From NCBI GenBank assembly GCA_017051695.1, contig JAFIDK010000004.1:124001-188000 (forward strand): 64,000 nucleotides of DNA, read 5' to 3'. Source of the DNA: Algoriphagus aestuarii. Lineage in GTDB: Bacteria; Bacteroidota; Bacteroidia; Cytophagales; Cyclobacteriaceae. The notes beneath the pieces are model-generated. The model was not told the DNA's origin. It did no database searches and saw nothing but the letters and a program-made list of their open reading frames with translations. Position 1 is the first letter of the stretch; every line of letters begins with the position of its first letter. Made by a program: the position numbers and the translations under genes. Below, in pieces: positions 34,001 to 42,286 of the stretch.

Positions 34001-36409
34001 TTTTTTTATTGACTCAGGTATTCCAGATTCCCATGTCACGCTTTCATCTCCTGCATTCGTACCATAAAAGACCAATTCTCCATCTTCTATTTCAAGATTG
34101 GAAACGGTGAAGTTTTTCTTACTGCTCTGGCCTGCGATGTAACTGATGTTGCTATAATCTATTGAATCTGAATTTTCCAGGAAAACCTTTTGATGTTGTT
34201 TAAACTCTTCTAAAATCTTTTTAGAAGGAATAGGCCAGGATTCATCTCCAAATGCTGCCCTCATTTTTTCCCAAAAACTCCGATCGGAAAAATCATGACG
34301 AGCATTTTTTCCCATAGGAAGAAGATTTAAAATCCCAGGAAACTCACAGAAAACCTGGAGAAGATCTTTGGTGGAATGCCTAATATCAATTTTTCCCAAC
34401 AATCGAATGATGCTATCTCTCCCAAACAACACATAAGGGATCCTATATGAACCTCCCAGTGGAGATCCTAAAAACACCGCTCTAAACCCGATAGAACTGT
34501 TGAGTTTCTTCCATGTCTCCGGATGATACAAAATAAAATCCCTCACCAAAACACCTCCCATACTATGGGCAACGAACTTGATAGGTTGGTTTAATTTCAA
34601 GAGATCATCGATCTTTTCGTTCAGGATTTTTGCGCTTTCTTTTAACGGCAATCTCCAGTCAAATTGAAAAGTCAGAACATCATAGGTCTTTTCAAGATTC
34701 TTCCCCAAATCCTCATAAGAAGTGGCTATCAATGAATCTGCCATGACTTTTTCTTTATTCCCACCTTGATAAGCCAGGCCCTTTAAATCACCTTTCAGGA
34801 ATCTGAAATAGTTGATCCAAAGCATTTTATCATCTCTCAGATTGGATCCCATGATTCCGGGAAGTACTATGGCAATCGGGCGATCACCACTGATTTTCTC
34901 CCGCTTATAGTCCCCTCCTTCTAGTCCCAGTGCTCCACGCTCAAGTGCCCCAGTTCTCTCCTGCGCCAAAAAGCCTTCCGGCACCAAACCTATTTCAGAC
35001 TCTAATGCATCAATGACGGCCTTCAGAGTTCGACTAGTGGAGAAGTATTTAAAGTGATCAATCTGGCCGCTTTTCTCAATGAAATAACTTACAACACCCT
35101 GCTTTCTAACACCTCCCCATTTCATGCTTTCGGTGTCTACTACCAGATCATTTTTATCCAAGAAGAAAAACTTCCCTACCAAAACGACCAAACTTTTGAA
35201 TCGTAAACTCAATTCACTACTGCCTCCAACCACGTATAAAGGAATGTCAATTACCACTTCAGATCCTTGGTAATTCAGGATTTTGATAAAAGGAGACTTA
35301 GGATTCATGGCTTCTAGACCTGGCAGGACATCCACATCATCTTTGCAGGAAACAGCCTCCATAATAGTCTCCTTAAATGCTACAAAAATCGGATTACCTG
35401 CCTGCCCAGTTGCTAGCCCAACTAAATTAAAGGTAACATTCAAGAAAATATTCAGTCGCTTGGATGCCAAAGTGGTACCATTTGCGGGGCTGGCCACGCG
35501 AACCATTTTTCTGATTTTGATTTTTTTCGAAGTCATCAGCTTTTTAAGCTCTTCGATAACCGCGATGTCTCTATCTCTATCGTTATCGATCAAAACTCCT
35601 CTTTCTGCATCGTCAAAACCCTTTTCAGAGGTACAGAATCTTGCCAAAACATCCGCTACCAATCCACCTCTGGATTGACTGAGCAAGTCCAGTTCTATTC
35701 CATTTGGAAGCTGGCTGACTAACTCCATCACATTCTCCAAAGGACTGCAGGTGAGACTTCGGTGCTGAAAGGCCAAAATCTGTTTTTCTCCATAAGCAGT
35801 CACCAAATCTTTCCAATCCCCGGATTCTTTTAAGTCACCAAAAGAACTTTTGGTGGATGATCCAGTCCCATGAAGGAATAAGAGATGGGTTTTAGAGGTT
35901 TCCAAGCTCTTTACTTCTTCCAGTTCAAAATCAGGCAAGCAATGGCATAATATCCCATACTTCACCTTTTTGAAATCGTTTCCTTGAAATGCAAGCTGTT
36001 TGTTTTCGAGATTCCCTGCCATCTCTCTCATTTTGGGGCGGATCACTTTTTTCTTTACAAAGACCTTCAAAAGCTTGATGCCCACTTTCTTAAAAATCCC
36101 TCTTTCTGAATCCTCTGAACTGATTTCATCTGGCAAAAAGAGTTCGTCCTCATCTGCGGATCGTTTAAACTGGCCAGGAAAAATTTCGCCTAAGGTTTCC
36201 CTATCCCCAATCCAAACACTATTATCATCAAATTCAAACTCGATGATTTTATCATCATCAATGACAATTGTTTGTTCTTCCACATCCCCTCTCGTCGGGT
36301 TAAGAACAGTAAAAGCTTGATCTAATCCATAAAATTCAAAACCTTGATCTTCCCCTGCCAAATAGGGTAAATGATCATTTCCTTTGAGTTTAATTTTCAA
36401 TGTTGACAT
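31088..36409 (-). CDS. Giant multidomain protein: two alpha/beta-hydrolase (lipase-like) domains, CHAT protease, helical repeats
   Basis: A 1773-residue cytoplasmic protein with no signal peptide or membrane helix. Residues 1-140 are a charged beta-rich N-terminal region. Residues 172-460 form a hydrolase domain with HGTGSS (180-185) and nucleophile elbow SQSRGG (Ser246). Residues 511-835 are a second, LCAT/PGAP1-like hydrolase with LPGIMGSN, nucleophile Ser616 in AHSMGG and a possible catalytic His814 in VTHGGL. Residues 960-1130 contain a GVIVGLGLPGELSAYQL segment of unknown role. Residues 1240-1450 are a CHAT caspase-like protease with His1307 in HLAGHG and Cys1348 in VNCCYLG. Residues 1465-1770 are TPR-like helices. 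CHAT proteins often act in defence or regulated cell death with TPR partners. Here protease and phospholipase-like activities sit in one chain. It is monocistronic. Confidence 0.85.
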   Translation of the reverse strand: MSTLKIKLKGNDHLPYLAGEDQGFEFYGLDQAFTVLNPTRGDVEEQTIVIDDDKIIEFEFDDNSVWIGDRETLGEIFPGQFKRSADEDELFLPDEISSEDSERGIFKKVGIKLLKVFVKKKVIRPKMREMAGNLENKQLAFQGNDFKKVKYGILCHCLPDFELEEVKSLETSKTHLLFLHGTGSSTKSSFGDLKESGDWKDLVTAYGEKQILAFQHRSLTCSPLENVMELVSQLPNGIELDLLSQSRGGLVADVLARFCTSEKGFDDAERGVLIDNDRDRDIAVIEELKKLMTSKKIKIRKMVRVASPANGTTLASKRLNIFLNVTFNLVGLATGQAGNPIFVAFKETIMEAVSCKDDVDVLPGLEAMNPKSPFIKILNYQGSEVVIDIPLYVVGGSSELSLRFKSLVVLVGKFFFLDKNDLVVDTESMKWGGVRKQGVVSYFIEKSGQIDHFKYFSTSRTLKAVIDALESEIGLVPEGFLAQERTGALERGALGLEGGDYKREKISGDRPIAIVLPGIMGSNLRDDKMLWINYFRFLKGDLKGLAYQGGNKEKVMADSLIATSYEDLGKNLEKTYDVLTFQFDWRLPLKESAKILNEKIDDLLKLNQPIKFVAHSMGGVLVRDFILYHPETWKKLNSSIGFRAVFLGSPLGGSYRIPYVLFGRDSIIRLLGKIDIRHSTKDLLQVFCEFPGILNLLPMGKNARHDFSDRSFWEKMRAAFGDESWPIPSKKILEEFKQHQKVFLENSDSIDYSNISYIAGQSSKKNFTVSNLEIEDGELVFYGTNAGDESVTWESGIPESIKKSGQYYYCNVTHGGLSKDSKLFAAIEDLLIFGSTNKLQNSLPNVRGEEHDFEAKETEIFDISEENVLNTIIGLDKGEEKWAVETPIRIGVSHGDLKYAKYPVLAGHFEFDAILTTERAIDNQLQGELSRLHSLGLYPGKIGTNQIVLSDKKSNKAFKGGVIVGLGLPGELSAYQLMISIEKGVSRYLTIKNLPVQNSSQGQDYETLGISVIAIANSYGGLSTDSSIRAIISGIQRANRNIRATYKGTIRGIEAIEVIELFNDKALSILKSVHRLQNNDSREFNIVFEGIGLKNKVGRRWRIPYDNSNDWWTRITVCENSTDDSEKFRMSMATSGASEKVEEIESNNKTLDILLKDMTVNNQYSPEIAKTMFELLIPLNFKEELKRQNNISWVVDLPSAAYPWEMIQEDINSLPLCIHSGMVRQLSTQNSRERISRVRENTALVIGDPLLGGFLSQLPGAKKEAEIVKGFLKQQGYEVESLINTSASSIFLKLFSKNHKIVHLAGHGLFEYGPKKSTGMVIGKDTFLTPGQLSGMSETAELVFVNCCYLGQMSSESEAESQQKNKFAANIGTQLINNGARAVIVAGWAVDDAAAQEFAREFYSHMFSGFGFGESVKRARKKIFEEFGKRTNTWGAFQCYGDPFYTLVDEGGSSSSDIGFLVIEEVEIELQNLLQRMEANDYDPDYTLSRILDLGSAVEKMGVQNDKILELSSAIFNGLNEYGRALACFQKLLKSEKSKYSVKALEQYCNVRSKYVTKEYLEGNVSLKEAIESIDSVISDLNLLNLLHENTERLSLLASAYKRRMLIFANSNKKEEVIESLNLAVSKYQKASEVSGFKNPYPLTNWLILLKLKLMFSGDNGVKKIPISARKSLDEIIERGEFNQKTESDFWDLATLATIALTKYLIGIYKVEIAEVKNTFDSVWEAAGHKGQKIAEIENLQILSTLLGKINSEASIQMNKGIMDMIKSLESKI

Positions 36410-36648
36410 GTTAAAAATCCATTTATATAGAAAGAATAATCCTCGAAAAAAGCTTTTGACACGGGGATAAAAAAAGGTTTCCTAGTAGAACGATTCCAGA
36501 GAACTAGAAAAAATCGTCTCTTTTTTTAAAAACATTACTAGCAAATAAAGTATTAATCCCTAAACCAAAAACTAGGTACAAAATAGGCTTTTTTTGACTT
36601 AAAAATCCTGTAAACACCAAATATTCTGACAGATAGCTCTAAAGAACT
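36410..36648. other. Non-coding stretch upstream of the CHAT gene
   Basis: A 239-base AT-rich gap between the CHAT gene start and the WYL gene stop. It must carry the CHAT gene promoter. A poly-T tract and several A/T runs are seen, but no convincing -33/-7 pair and no inverted repeat long enough to call. Confidence 0.4.
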
Positions 36649-37602
36649 CTAAGAATACTGCATAACTTTGATGTCAGCTAATAAGTCTTCCAGCTTCGAT
36701 TTCAATTCCTCTGGCTCAAGGATCCGGAGCATATCAGTCATATTTATGGTAGATCGTAAAAACCATTCCAAAGAAGAATTCATAAAAACCATTTCAGTTT
36801 CTTGTCCCACAGTTTTTTCTGAAACGTAGCCAAGATTGTATTTCATGTTTTGAAGGTATTTCAAGCCTCTTTCCTGAACTCTGACGACGATCTGATATAA
36901 TTTTTGCTCCTCACATAGTTTGTCTAAAAACCGCTGCATTTTGGGATGTTTGGATCGTACATAGGTTTCCTCACTTAGTTGAATATCCTCAAACCTGTCA
37001 ATCCGAAAAGTCCTATAATCCTTTCTTAAATGACAGTAGGCGATCATGTACCATTGAGAATAGCTATGGTAAGTCCCAACCGGTTCCAAGGTTCTATGGG
37101 TGGTTGTTCTGGGCTCAAATGTGGAATAGACTGTATTCAATATTTTTCTTTCGGAAATGGCGTCCAAAACCTTCTGAAAATTCTTGCTTTGTTTTTTTTG
37201 AGGTGAAATAGAATGGGATTCTAAAACCAAAATAGAATCATCCATCCTGCCGATCATATCCTTTTCATCAGATCTGAGTATGGCTTTTATTTTGATCAGT
37301 GCTTCTTTGAAATAGGTGATGCTTTCTTCATCCATCTGTTTTTCCACCAATTTTTCTGCGACAATAAATGCCAAGGCTTCTTTTTTGGAAAACATCACCG
37401 GAGGCAATCTATATCCATCTACCAATGAATATCCCTGGCCGGCCTCTCCGATAATTGGCACACCTGTTTCCTCTAAAGCCCTCACATCTCTATAGATAGT
37501 GCGTAAACTCACTCCAAAACGATCTGCTAACTCTACTGCTTTAATGGTTCTTTTGGATTGGAGATGGGTAAGAATTCCTGTCAGTCTGTCGATTCTGTTC
37601 AT
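36649..37602 (-). CDS. YafY-type HTH_11/WYL transcriptional regulator
   Basis: A 317-residue regulator. Residues 1-60 are a winged helix of the HTH_11 type (IDRLTGILTHLQSKRTIKAV, ELADRFGVSLRTIYRDVRAL, EETGVPIIGEAGQGY). A middle region includes LPPVMFSKKEALAFIVAEKL. A WYL domain (about 145-225) has TLEPVGTYHSYSQWYMIAYC and YRTFRIDRFEDI, followed by the WCX C-terminal extension. Members bind ligands or nucleic acid through the WYL fold and act as activators or repressors. The gene is divergent from the DinB-like gene, whose control region contains a CTGACA direct repeat, and this pair is common in Bacteroidota. It is therefore the probable regulator of that gene. Confidence 0.92.
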   Translation of the reverse strand: MNRIDRLTGILTHLQSKRTIKAVELADRFGVSLRTIYRDVRALEETGVPIIGEAGQGYSLVDGYRLPPVMFSKKEALAFIVAEKLVEKQMDEESITYFKEALIKIKAILRSDEKDMIGRMDDSILVLESHSISPQKKQSKNFQKVLDAISERKILNTVYSTFEPRTTTHRTLEPVGTYHSYSQWYMIAYCHLRKDYRTFRIDRFEDIQLSEETYVRSKHPKMQRFLDKLCEEQKLYQIVVRVQERGLKYLQNMKYNLGYVSEKTVGQETEMVFMNSSLEWFLRSTINMTDMLRILEPEELKSKLEDLLADIKVMQYS

Positions 37603-37662
37603 TTCTTAGGGATTGAAATACTTCTCAAATGAGGTGAAAAAAATTAAAATCCAAAAATCCTA

Positions 37663-37679
37663 CTGACATAAGGCTGACA
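37663..37679. promoter_or_regulatory. Direct repeat CTGACA-5-CTGACA, candidate WYL-regulator site
   Basis: Two exact CTGACA copies start at 37663 and 37674. Their 11-base period places them on one face of the helix. They lie 15 bases upstream of TATTTTTA (-7-like, about 37691-37698) and 47-63 bases before the DinB-like gene, in the divergent gap with the WYL regulator. Confidence 0.4.
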
Positions 37680-37725
37680 CTATGACGATCTATTTTTACA
37701 GAAACAACATCAAAACAACAGCATT

Positions 37726-38211
37726 ATGGAAACAGAAACTATGAGTATGATTATCACAAAAGATCAACTTCTAAAACATTGGCAAGGTCATAGAAACCTA
37801 AGCAGAAGAACTATTGAAAAATTCCCGGAAAAGGAAATGTTTGAGTTTAGCATTGGCGGTATGAGAACTTTTGCGGATTTGGTCAAAGAAATGCTTGCTA
37901 TTGCAGCGCCTTCAGCCAAAGGTTTGGAAACAGGGAATTGGGAGCCTTTGGAAGAGGAAAAAAAAGAACTCAAGACAAAAGAAGATCTTCTCAAAGCCTG
38001 GGACGAAGCGACTGATCAGATCAATTCTTCTTGGCCAAATATTCCTATTGAAATTTTCCAACAGAGAGTAGTAGCTTTTGGTCAATATGAAAGTTCAGGA
38101 TATGAACTGGTGGCTTATGCGATTGAAAACGAAGTTCATCATAGAGGTCAAGGCTATGTTTACCTTAGATCATTGGGAATAGAGCCTCCTTTCTTCTGGG
38201 AGAGAGAATAA
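37726..38211 (+). CDS. DinB-family (DfsB-like) protein
   Basis: A 161-residue four-helix-bundle protein. LLKHWQGHRNLSRRTIEKFP at the start carries the first metal-ligand His region (shortened: HWQGHRNLSRR), and YAIENEVHHRGQGYVYLRSLG near residue 135-150 carries the HHRGQ signature (two His of the metal triad). The metal site is thus complete. DinB-fold enzymes act as thiol-dependent S-transferases (bacillithiol, mycothiol) or metal hydrolases, and in this phylum are often under a WYL regulator, as here. The precise activity is unknown. No SOS box is visible. The start at 37726 is the first ATG, and ATG 37741 is an equally possible start. Confidence 0.88.
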   Translation: METETMSMIITKDQLLKHWQGHRNLSRRTIEKFPEKEMFEFSIGGMRTFADLVKEMLAIAAPSAKGLETGNWEPLEEEKKELKTKEDLLKAWDEATDQINSSWPNIPIEIFQQRVVAFGQYESSGYELVAYAIENEVHHRGQGYVYLRSLGIEPPFFWERE

Positions 38212-38574
38212 CCCCATCAAAAGGTTGTCTCATAAGCCTTTCATAGTTCAGCTTGAAACTTGAATATTCTTAGTACATAGAAAAAGGAAATGACAGGAAT
38301 TTGTATTGGAACCACTATAGTAGTCACATTGAGCATTTGAGAGAGGAAAGTCCCGAAACCGAAAGGATCTCGACATCTTGCCTACCTTCAGGCGCTCGGA
38401 GAGGACCGGTTTTCGTGTCATTCAATCATTCAACCTGTCATTGGTAGCACTGAAACGACGAGAGTCGCGTATATCGAAGGCTTGATATAGCCAATCAAAC
38501 CACATTTCGACTTTCTACCTTCCGTCAAGCAAAAACTCAATGTGACAAATAGACTTTTTGAGACAGCCTTTTGT
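38212..38574. repeat. Non-coding element of about 355 bp with terminal inverted repeats (MITE-like)
   Basis: The ends form an inverted repeat matching at 17 of 19 positions: left CAAAAGGTTGTCTCATAAG at 38218-38236, and the right end at about 38554-38573 reads CAAAAGGCTGTCTCAAAAAG on the minus strand. Inside is a second perfect 11-bp inverted pair, GTCACATTGAG (38323-38333) and CTCAATGTGAC (38536-38546). No coding frame of note is present. The right end abuts the stop codon of the MATE gene. The GGCTGTCTCA terminus resembles IS ends of Bacteroidota, so a non-autonomous transposon is likely. A clear target-site duplication was not found. Confidence 0.6.
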
Positions 38575-39963
38575 TTATCCTATTCCCTGTTCTATCCAAA
38601 GCCTCCTGTTACGAATTGTACGAAGCTTCCAATGACCGGACTTATAATAAGAAAAGGCTACGATAGCAGCGATCAAATTGGAAACGGGAAATGCCCACCA
38701 GATTCCTTCGAATCCCAAATCCGTTTTAGATGAAAGTATAAATGCCACAGGAAAACGAATTACCCACATACTAAATACCGAAATCAGCATAGATGCTTGG
38801 GTAAACCTCGCTCCATTAAAAAGGCCATTTAAAACTTGCTGAACTCCCAACAAACCGAAACTTGGAGCCATAATCCGGATAAATCTTGCCCCATCCTGTA
38901 TCACCTGAGGGTCATTTGGCACAAAAAACCGGGTTAGAGTTTCTGCAAAAAAGAACAATAAAAGCCCGATCGCAGTAAGTCCGAAAAAAGCAATCTTACT
39001 GCTCAAATCACCTATTTTTTCAGCTCTTTTGATTTTAGAAGCCCCTATATTCTGGCCTACCAAAGTGGTAGTTGCTATCGCAAAACCCAATGCCGGGACA
39101 ATCACTAAACTTAAAATCCTGGCTCCTATTCCATAGGCAGCCACCACCGAACTCCCAAAACTGGTCACCAGCATCACCATAACAGTCATGGCTGCAGCTC
39201 TTGAGGATTGGTCCAGACTAGCAGGAATTCCCAAAGCAAATAGCTTCTTTACCCATTCCCATTTCAAAGGCATATCTTTGAGATTGATTTTGATACCTCT
39301 TTTGCCACTAAACAAAATCATCAAACCTGCAAAAGCAGATAAGCCCTGTGTAATCACACTGGCTATGGCGGCACCCGCTACTCCATAACCCGGAACTGAC
39401 CCAAAGCCAAAAATAAAAAGCGGGTCCAATACCAAATTCAGGAAAACCGTCCCCAATACGATGTACATGGGAAGCAAGACATCACCAATTCCTCTCATTA
39501 AGGATTGGAAAACGAAAAACATAAATAGAAATACAAAGCCCCAAGAGGACACCTGAAAATAAGTAACCGAATCCTGGAATATTTCCGGACCAGCACCAAT
39601 TAATCTCATTAAAGGATTAGCGGATAGATTTCCTACCAAAGCCAATAGTATTGACACCAACAAAACCAACATAACTGTTTGAGAGGCAGAAAAATTGATC
39701 ATTTCCTGATCTTCGGCACCTTTGTATTGGGCGACGATCACAGTGCCAGCCAAGGTTAACCCAGCTCCTAAAGACAGCACCAAAAACAAAATGGGAAAAC
39801 TGATACTTACCGCAGCAACGGCATTCGCTCCAAGTCTCCCAAGCCAAAAAGTATCAATCAATTGATAGGCAGTCTGCAGGATATTTGCCATGATGATCGG
39901 CCAAGCTAGTGTCGTCAACGATTTCAGAATGCTTCCTTCCACTAACCTTTGGTCTTTGTTCAT
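38575..39963 (-). CDS. MATE family efflux transporter
   Basis: A 462-residue inner-membrane protein with about 12 hydrophobic helices in two halves. MATE motifs are present: LAWPIIMANILQTAYQLIDTF near the N terminus (shown shortened), FWLGRLGANAVAAVSISFPI, and in the second half a matching LGIPASLDQSSRAAAMTVMV and ATTTLVGQNIGASK. It exports cationic or drug-like compounds using a Na+ or H+ gradient. No regulator is adjacent. A hairpin terminator lies 80 bases upstream, between it and the sulfatase. The stop codon touches the terminal repeat of the element at 38218-38573, so the element may supply the 3' end of the transcript. Confidence 0.93.
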   Translation of the reverse strand: MNKDQRLVEGSILKSLTTLAWPIIMANILQTAYQLIDTFWLGRLGANAVAAVSISFPILFLVLSLGAGLTLAGTVIVAQYKGAEDQEMINFSASQTVMLVLLVSILLALVGNLSANPLMRLIGAGPEIFQDSVTYFQVSSWGFVFLFMFFVFQSLMRGIGDVLLPMYIVLGTVFLNLVLDPLFIFGFGSVPGYGVAGAAIASVITQGLSAFAGLMILFSGKRGIKINLKDMPLKWEWVKKLFALGIPASLDQSSRAAAMTVMVMLVTSFGSSVVAAYGIGARILSLVIVPALGFAIATTTLVGQNIGASKIKRAEKIGDLSSKIAFFGLTAIGLLLFFFAETLTRFFVPNDPQVIQDGARFIRIMAPSFGLLGVQQVLNGLFNGARFTQASMLISVFSMWVIRFPVAFILSSKTDLGFEGIWWAFPVSNLIAAIVAFSYYKSGHWKLRTIRNRRLWIEQGIG

Positions 39964-40041
39964 ACGCTATTGGGATTTCCTTGTATTTTACACTAACTCA
40001 ATCAATTTAATTGTAAAATAATTCCCCTATAATCGGAAATC

Positions 40042-40088
40042 AAAAAAGCATTTAATGAAGTAGTTTCCACTTCATTAAATGCTTTTTT
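40042..40088. terminator. Strong terminator downstream of the sulfatase gene
   Basis: A perfect 20-bp stem (40042-40061 with 40069-40088) and a seven-base loop AGTTTCC, flanked by T and A runs. It lies 19 bases beyond the sulfatase stop on the minus strand. Confidence 0.88.
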
Positions 40089-40106
40089 TTCAAAGGTTCC
40101 TCCTAT

Positions 40107-41648
40107 TTAGTTGGTGGACGGAGCGACTGCTCTCCCCACTATCCTTTCATAATCTTTGATCATTTCATTTAGAATTTCAGGTTCTTTTTCCGCAATATTC
40201 TGCTGCTGTCCAATATCTGATTTCAAGTTATACAATTGAACATTGGAGTCATTTCCTACTTCAATATTTACAGACTCGATTTTTGCAGCTCCTTTATGAG
40301 GAGGAATCATCACATAGTCTCCTTTTCTTATCGCCAATCTACTTGTCGCTTCCAATATCAATTCATCCCTTCCTTGATCAGATTTACCAAGAAACGTATT
40401 CAAGAAATTTTCACTATCCTCCCCTTTTTTAGAACTACCCGCCAAGCTCCCTAGAGATGTCATCAAGTCAATTTGGGAAACCAATGCATCTGAAACACCT
40501 GGCTGAATTGTTCCTTTCCAATAGGTGAAAAAAGGAACTCTGGTACCTGCCTCGAATAAACTATACTTACCACCTCTCAGTGGACCGGCAGGAGTATGAT
40601 CTCCAAGCATTTCTACTGCATTGTCATAATACCCGTCGTTTAATACAGGGCCATTGTCACTGGAAAAAATAATCAGGGTGTTTTCCAAAAGACCTTCTTC
40701 TTCCAAGGTTTTCACAAATTCTCCAATCATCCAATCTGCTTCTACTATGACATCACCTCGAGGTCCCATTCCGGAAGCACCAACAAATCTTGGATTGGGT
40801 GTTCTTGGCACATGTGGTTGCTGCAGTGCATAATAAAGGAAAAATGGTTTCTCCTTATGGGATTTCACATAATCCTGTGCTTTTTTCAAAAAATGATCAG
40901 CCATATCCACATCGCTCCATTTCGCAGATTCCCCTCCTTTCATAAACCCGATTCTAGGTATCCCATTGACGATACTGTTGTTGTGTCCGTGGTGCCACTT
41001 CATAGTTAAAAGCTCCGGATTGTCTACTCCAGTTGGCTCTCCTTCAAAATTGGTCGAATAATCCACCAAAATCGGGTCATTCGGATCTAAGCCATCTACC
41101 TTTCCATTATGGATATAAACTGTAGGTACCCGATCCTGAGTGGCTGCTAAAATGTAACTGTAATCAAACCCAACCTCATTTGGCCCTGGAGAGATGTGTT
41201 CATTCCAATTGGCATTTCCATCTCCTAAGCCTAAGTGCCATTTCCCAACTATTCCAGTATAATAGCCCTGTTCCTTTAACAATTTGGGTAAAGTCAATTG
41301 AGCCGTATCGATAATCAATGGAGCTGTACCTGGTAAAATATGGGCATTTTTATTTCGCCATGGATAAGTTCCCGTCAGTAATGCATATCGACTGGGAGTA
41401 CAGGTGGCAGAGGAAGCATATCCACTTGTAAACCTAAGACCTCCATTTGCCAATTTATCCATATTAGGGGTTTTGATCTCTGTAGCCCCGTAAGCACCCA
41501 TATCTCCATACCCTAAATCATCCAGGTAGATGATTACTATGTTGGGCTTGGAGGATTTCTCTTTTGGCTCTGATTTAGGGTTGCACCCGTAGAGGAAACT
41601 GGAAATCAGAATCCCCATTCCAAAAATCGTTTTAAAATTTATTCTCAT
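40107..41648 (-). CDS. Sulfatase lipoprotein (formylglycine-dependent)
   Basis: A 513-residue arylsulfatase-like protein with a lipoprotein signal (LISSFLYGC, Cys22), so periplasmic or surface exposed. The start at 41648 is preferred because MRINFKTIFG directly begins the signal. The metal site begins at IVIIYLDDLGYGDMGAYG and KTPNMDKLA. The sulfatase signature CTPSR (Cys83, to be converted to formylglycine) is followed by LLTGTYPWR. YYTGIVGKWHLG, FFLYYALQQPHVPRTPN and IIFSSDNGPV complete the active-site pattern. Such enzymes desulfate polysaccharides or small sulfates. No maturation enzyme (anSME) and no polysaccharide locus is nearby. The Cys-type site needs FGE or anSME elsewhere. Confidence 0.93.
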   Translation of the reverse strand: MRINFKTIFGMGILISSFLYGCNPKSEPKEKSSKPNIVIIYLDDLGYGDMGAYGATEIKTPNMDKLANGGLRFTSGYASSATCTPSRYALLTGTYPWRNKNAHILPGTAPLIIDTAQLTLPKLLKEQGYYTGIVGKWHLGLGDGNANWNEHISPGPNEVGFDYSYILAATQDRVPTVYIHNGKVDGLDPNDPILVDYSTNFEGEPTGVDNPELLTMKWHHGHNNSIVNGIPRIGFMKGGESAKWSDVDMADHFLKKAQDYVKSHKEKPFFLYYALQQPHVPRTPNPRFVGASGMGPRGDVIVEADWMIGEFVKTLEEEGLLENTLIIFSSDNGPVLNDGYYDNAVEMLGDHTPAGPLRGGKYSLFEAGTRVPFFTYWKGTIQPGVSDALVSQIDLMTSLGSLAGSSKKGEDSENFLNTFLGKSDQGRDELILEATSRLAIRKGDYVMIPPHKGAAKIESVNIEVGNDSNVQLYNLKSDIGQQQNIAEKEPEILNEMIKDYERIVGRAVAPSTN

Positions 41649-42286
41649 AAATAATGACTCATATGAAAGCAATTTTGAAGCATTGCTCCAACTACTTTCG
41701 ATTTGTTGATTTTTATTTTTATTTAAATTATTCTATTCTCAGTAAATCTAACGTGTGATAGTTCCACCATCTTTTTTTCATGCAAAGTCTGACTGATGAA
41801 CTCTGGTTAGAAATCGATTATTTGACTTCCTAAATTGCCATTTCCGAGATGGTATTCCTAAAATTTCTATAGTAATCTTTGACTTTAGTTTATTTAAACC
41901 AAAGGAATAAAAGGCAAAATTTAAATCCAATCAAATTTTATTTTATAGGTAGATCGGCTATTCTTCCAGTAAAGACGGAGAAGCAATCTAGGATATGTTA
42001 AACTTAAGAATTGAGACCGTTTCGGTCTTCGGACCAGGTAAGTAAAGAAATTAAGGTGGCTGACATCATTGCGGATAATCACATTATTTGAAATATTATT
42101 TAACAAAAATTGAAGATAGGCCTTCATTTCTATATGGATGCATAATTAATAAAACCCACTAATTCATAAAGAGTTAGAATGTAAAATATACTCCTATTCA
42201 ACCCTAAAAGAAAAAATCTCAAATCTGAAGAAGCGTTTTCAGTAATGATTTCGTCTCAGTGTTGAATGAAAATTAAACCCACTATT
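41649..42286. other. 638-base non-coding stretch with a dispersed-repeat fragment
   Basis: No convincing gene. It is AT-rich except for a segment around 42014-42035 with two mutually exclusive hairpins: AGACCG-TTT-CGGTCT, and GGTC-TTCG-GACC with a UUCG-type tetraloop. The following 29 bases (42039-42067) match 23 of 29 positions of 6880-6908. Both copies lie upstream of a lipoprotein gene. The promoter of the DUF4397 gene is presumably in the last 150 bases, but no good -33/-7 pair was seen. Confidence 0.45.

Noticed and set aside
38323-38546. Paired GTCACATTGAG repeats considered as a CRISPR-like array
   Set aside because: There are only two copies, in inverted orientation, without regular spacers or cas genes; it fits a transposon-like element better.
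41921-42127. 68-residue minus-strand frame in the 638-base gap
   Set aside because: Its translation is compositionally biased, overlaps a dispersed repeat fragment and competing hairpins, and has no plausible start region.
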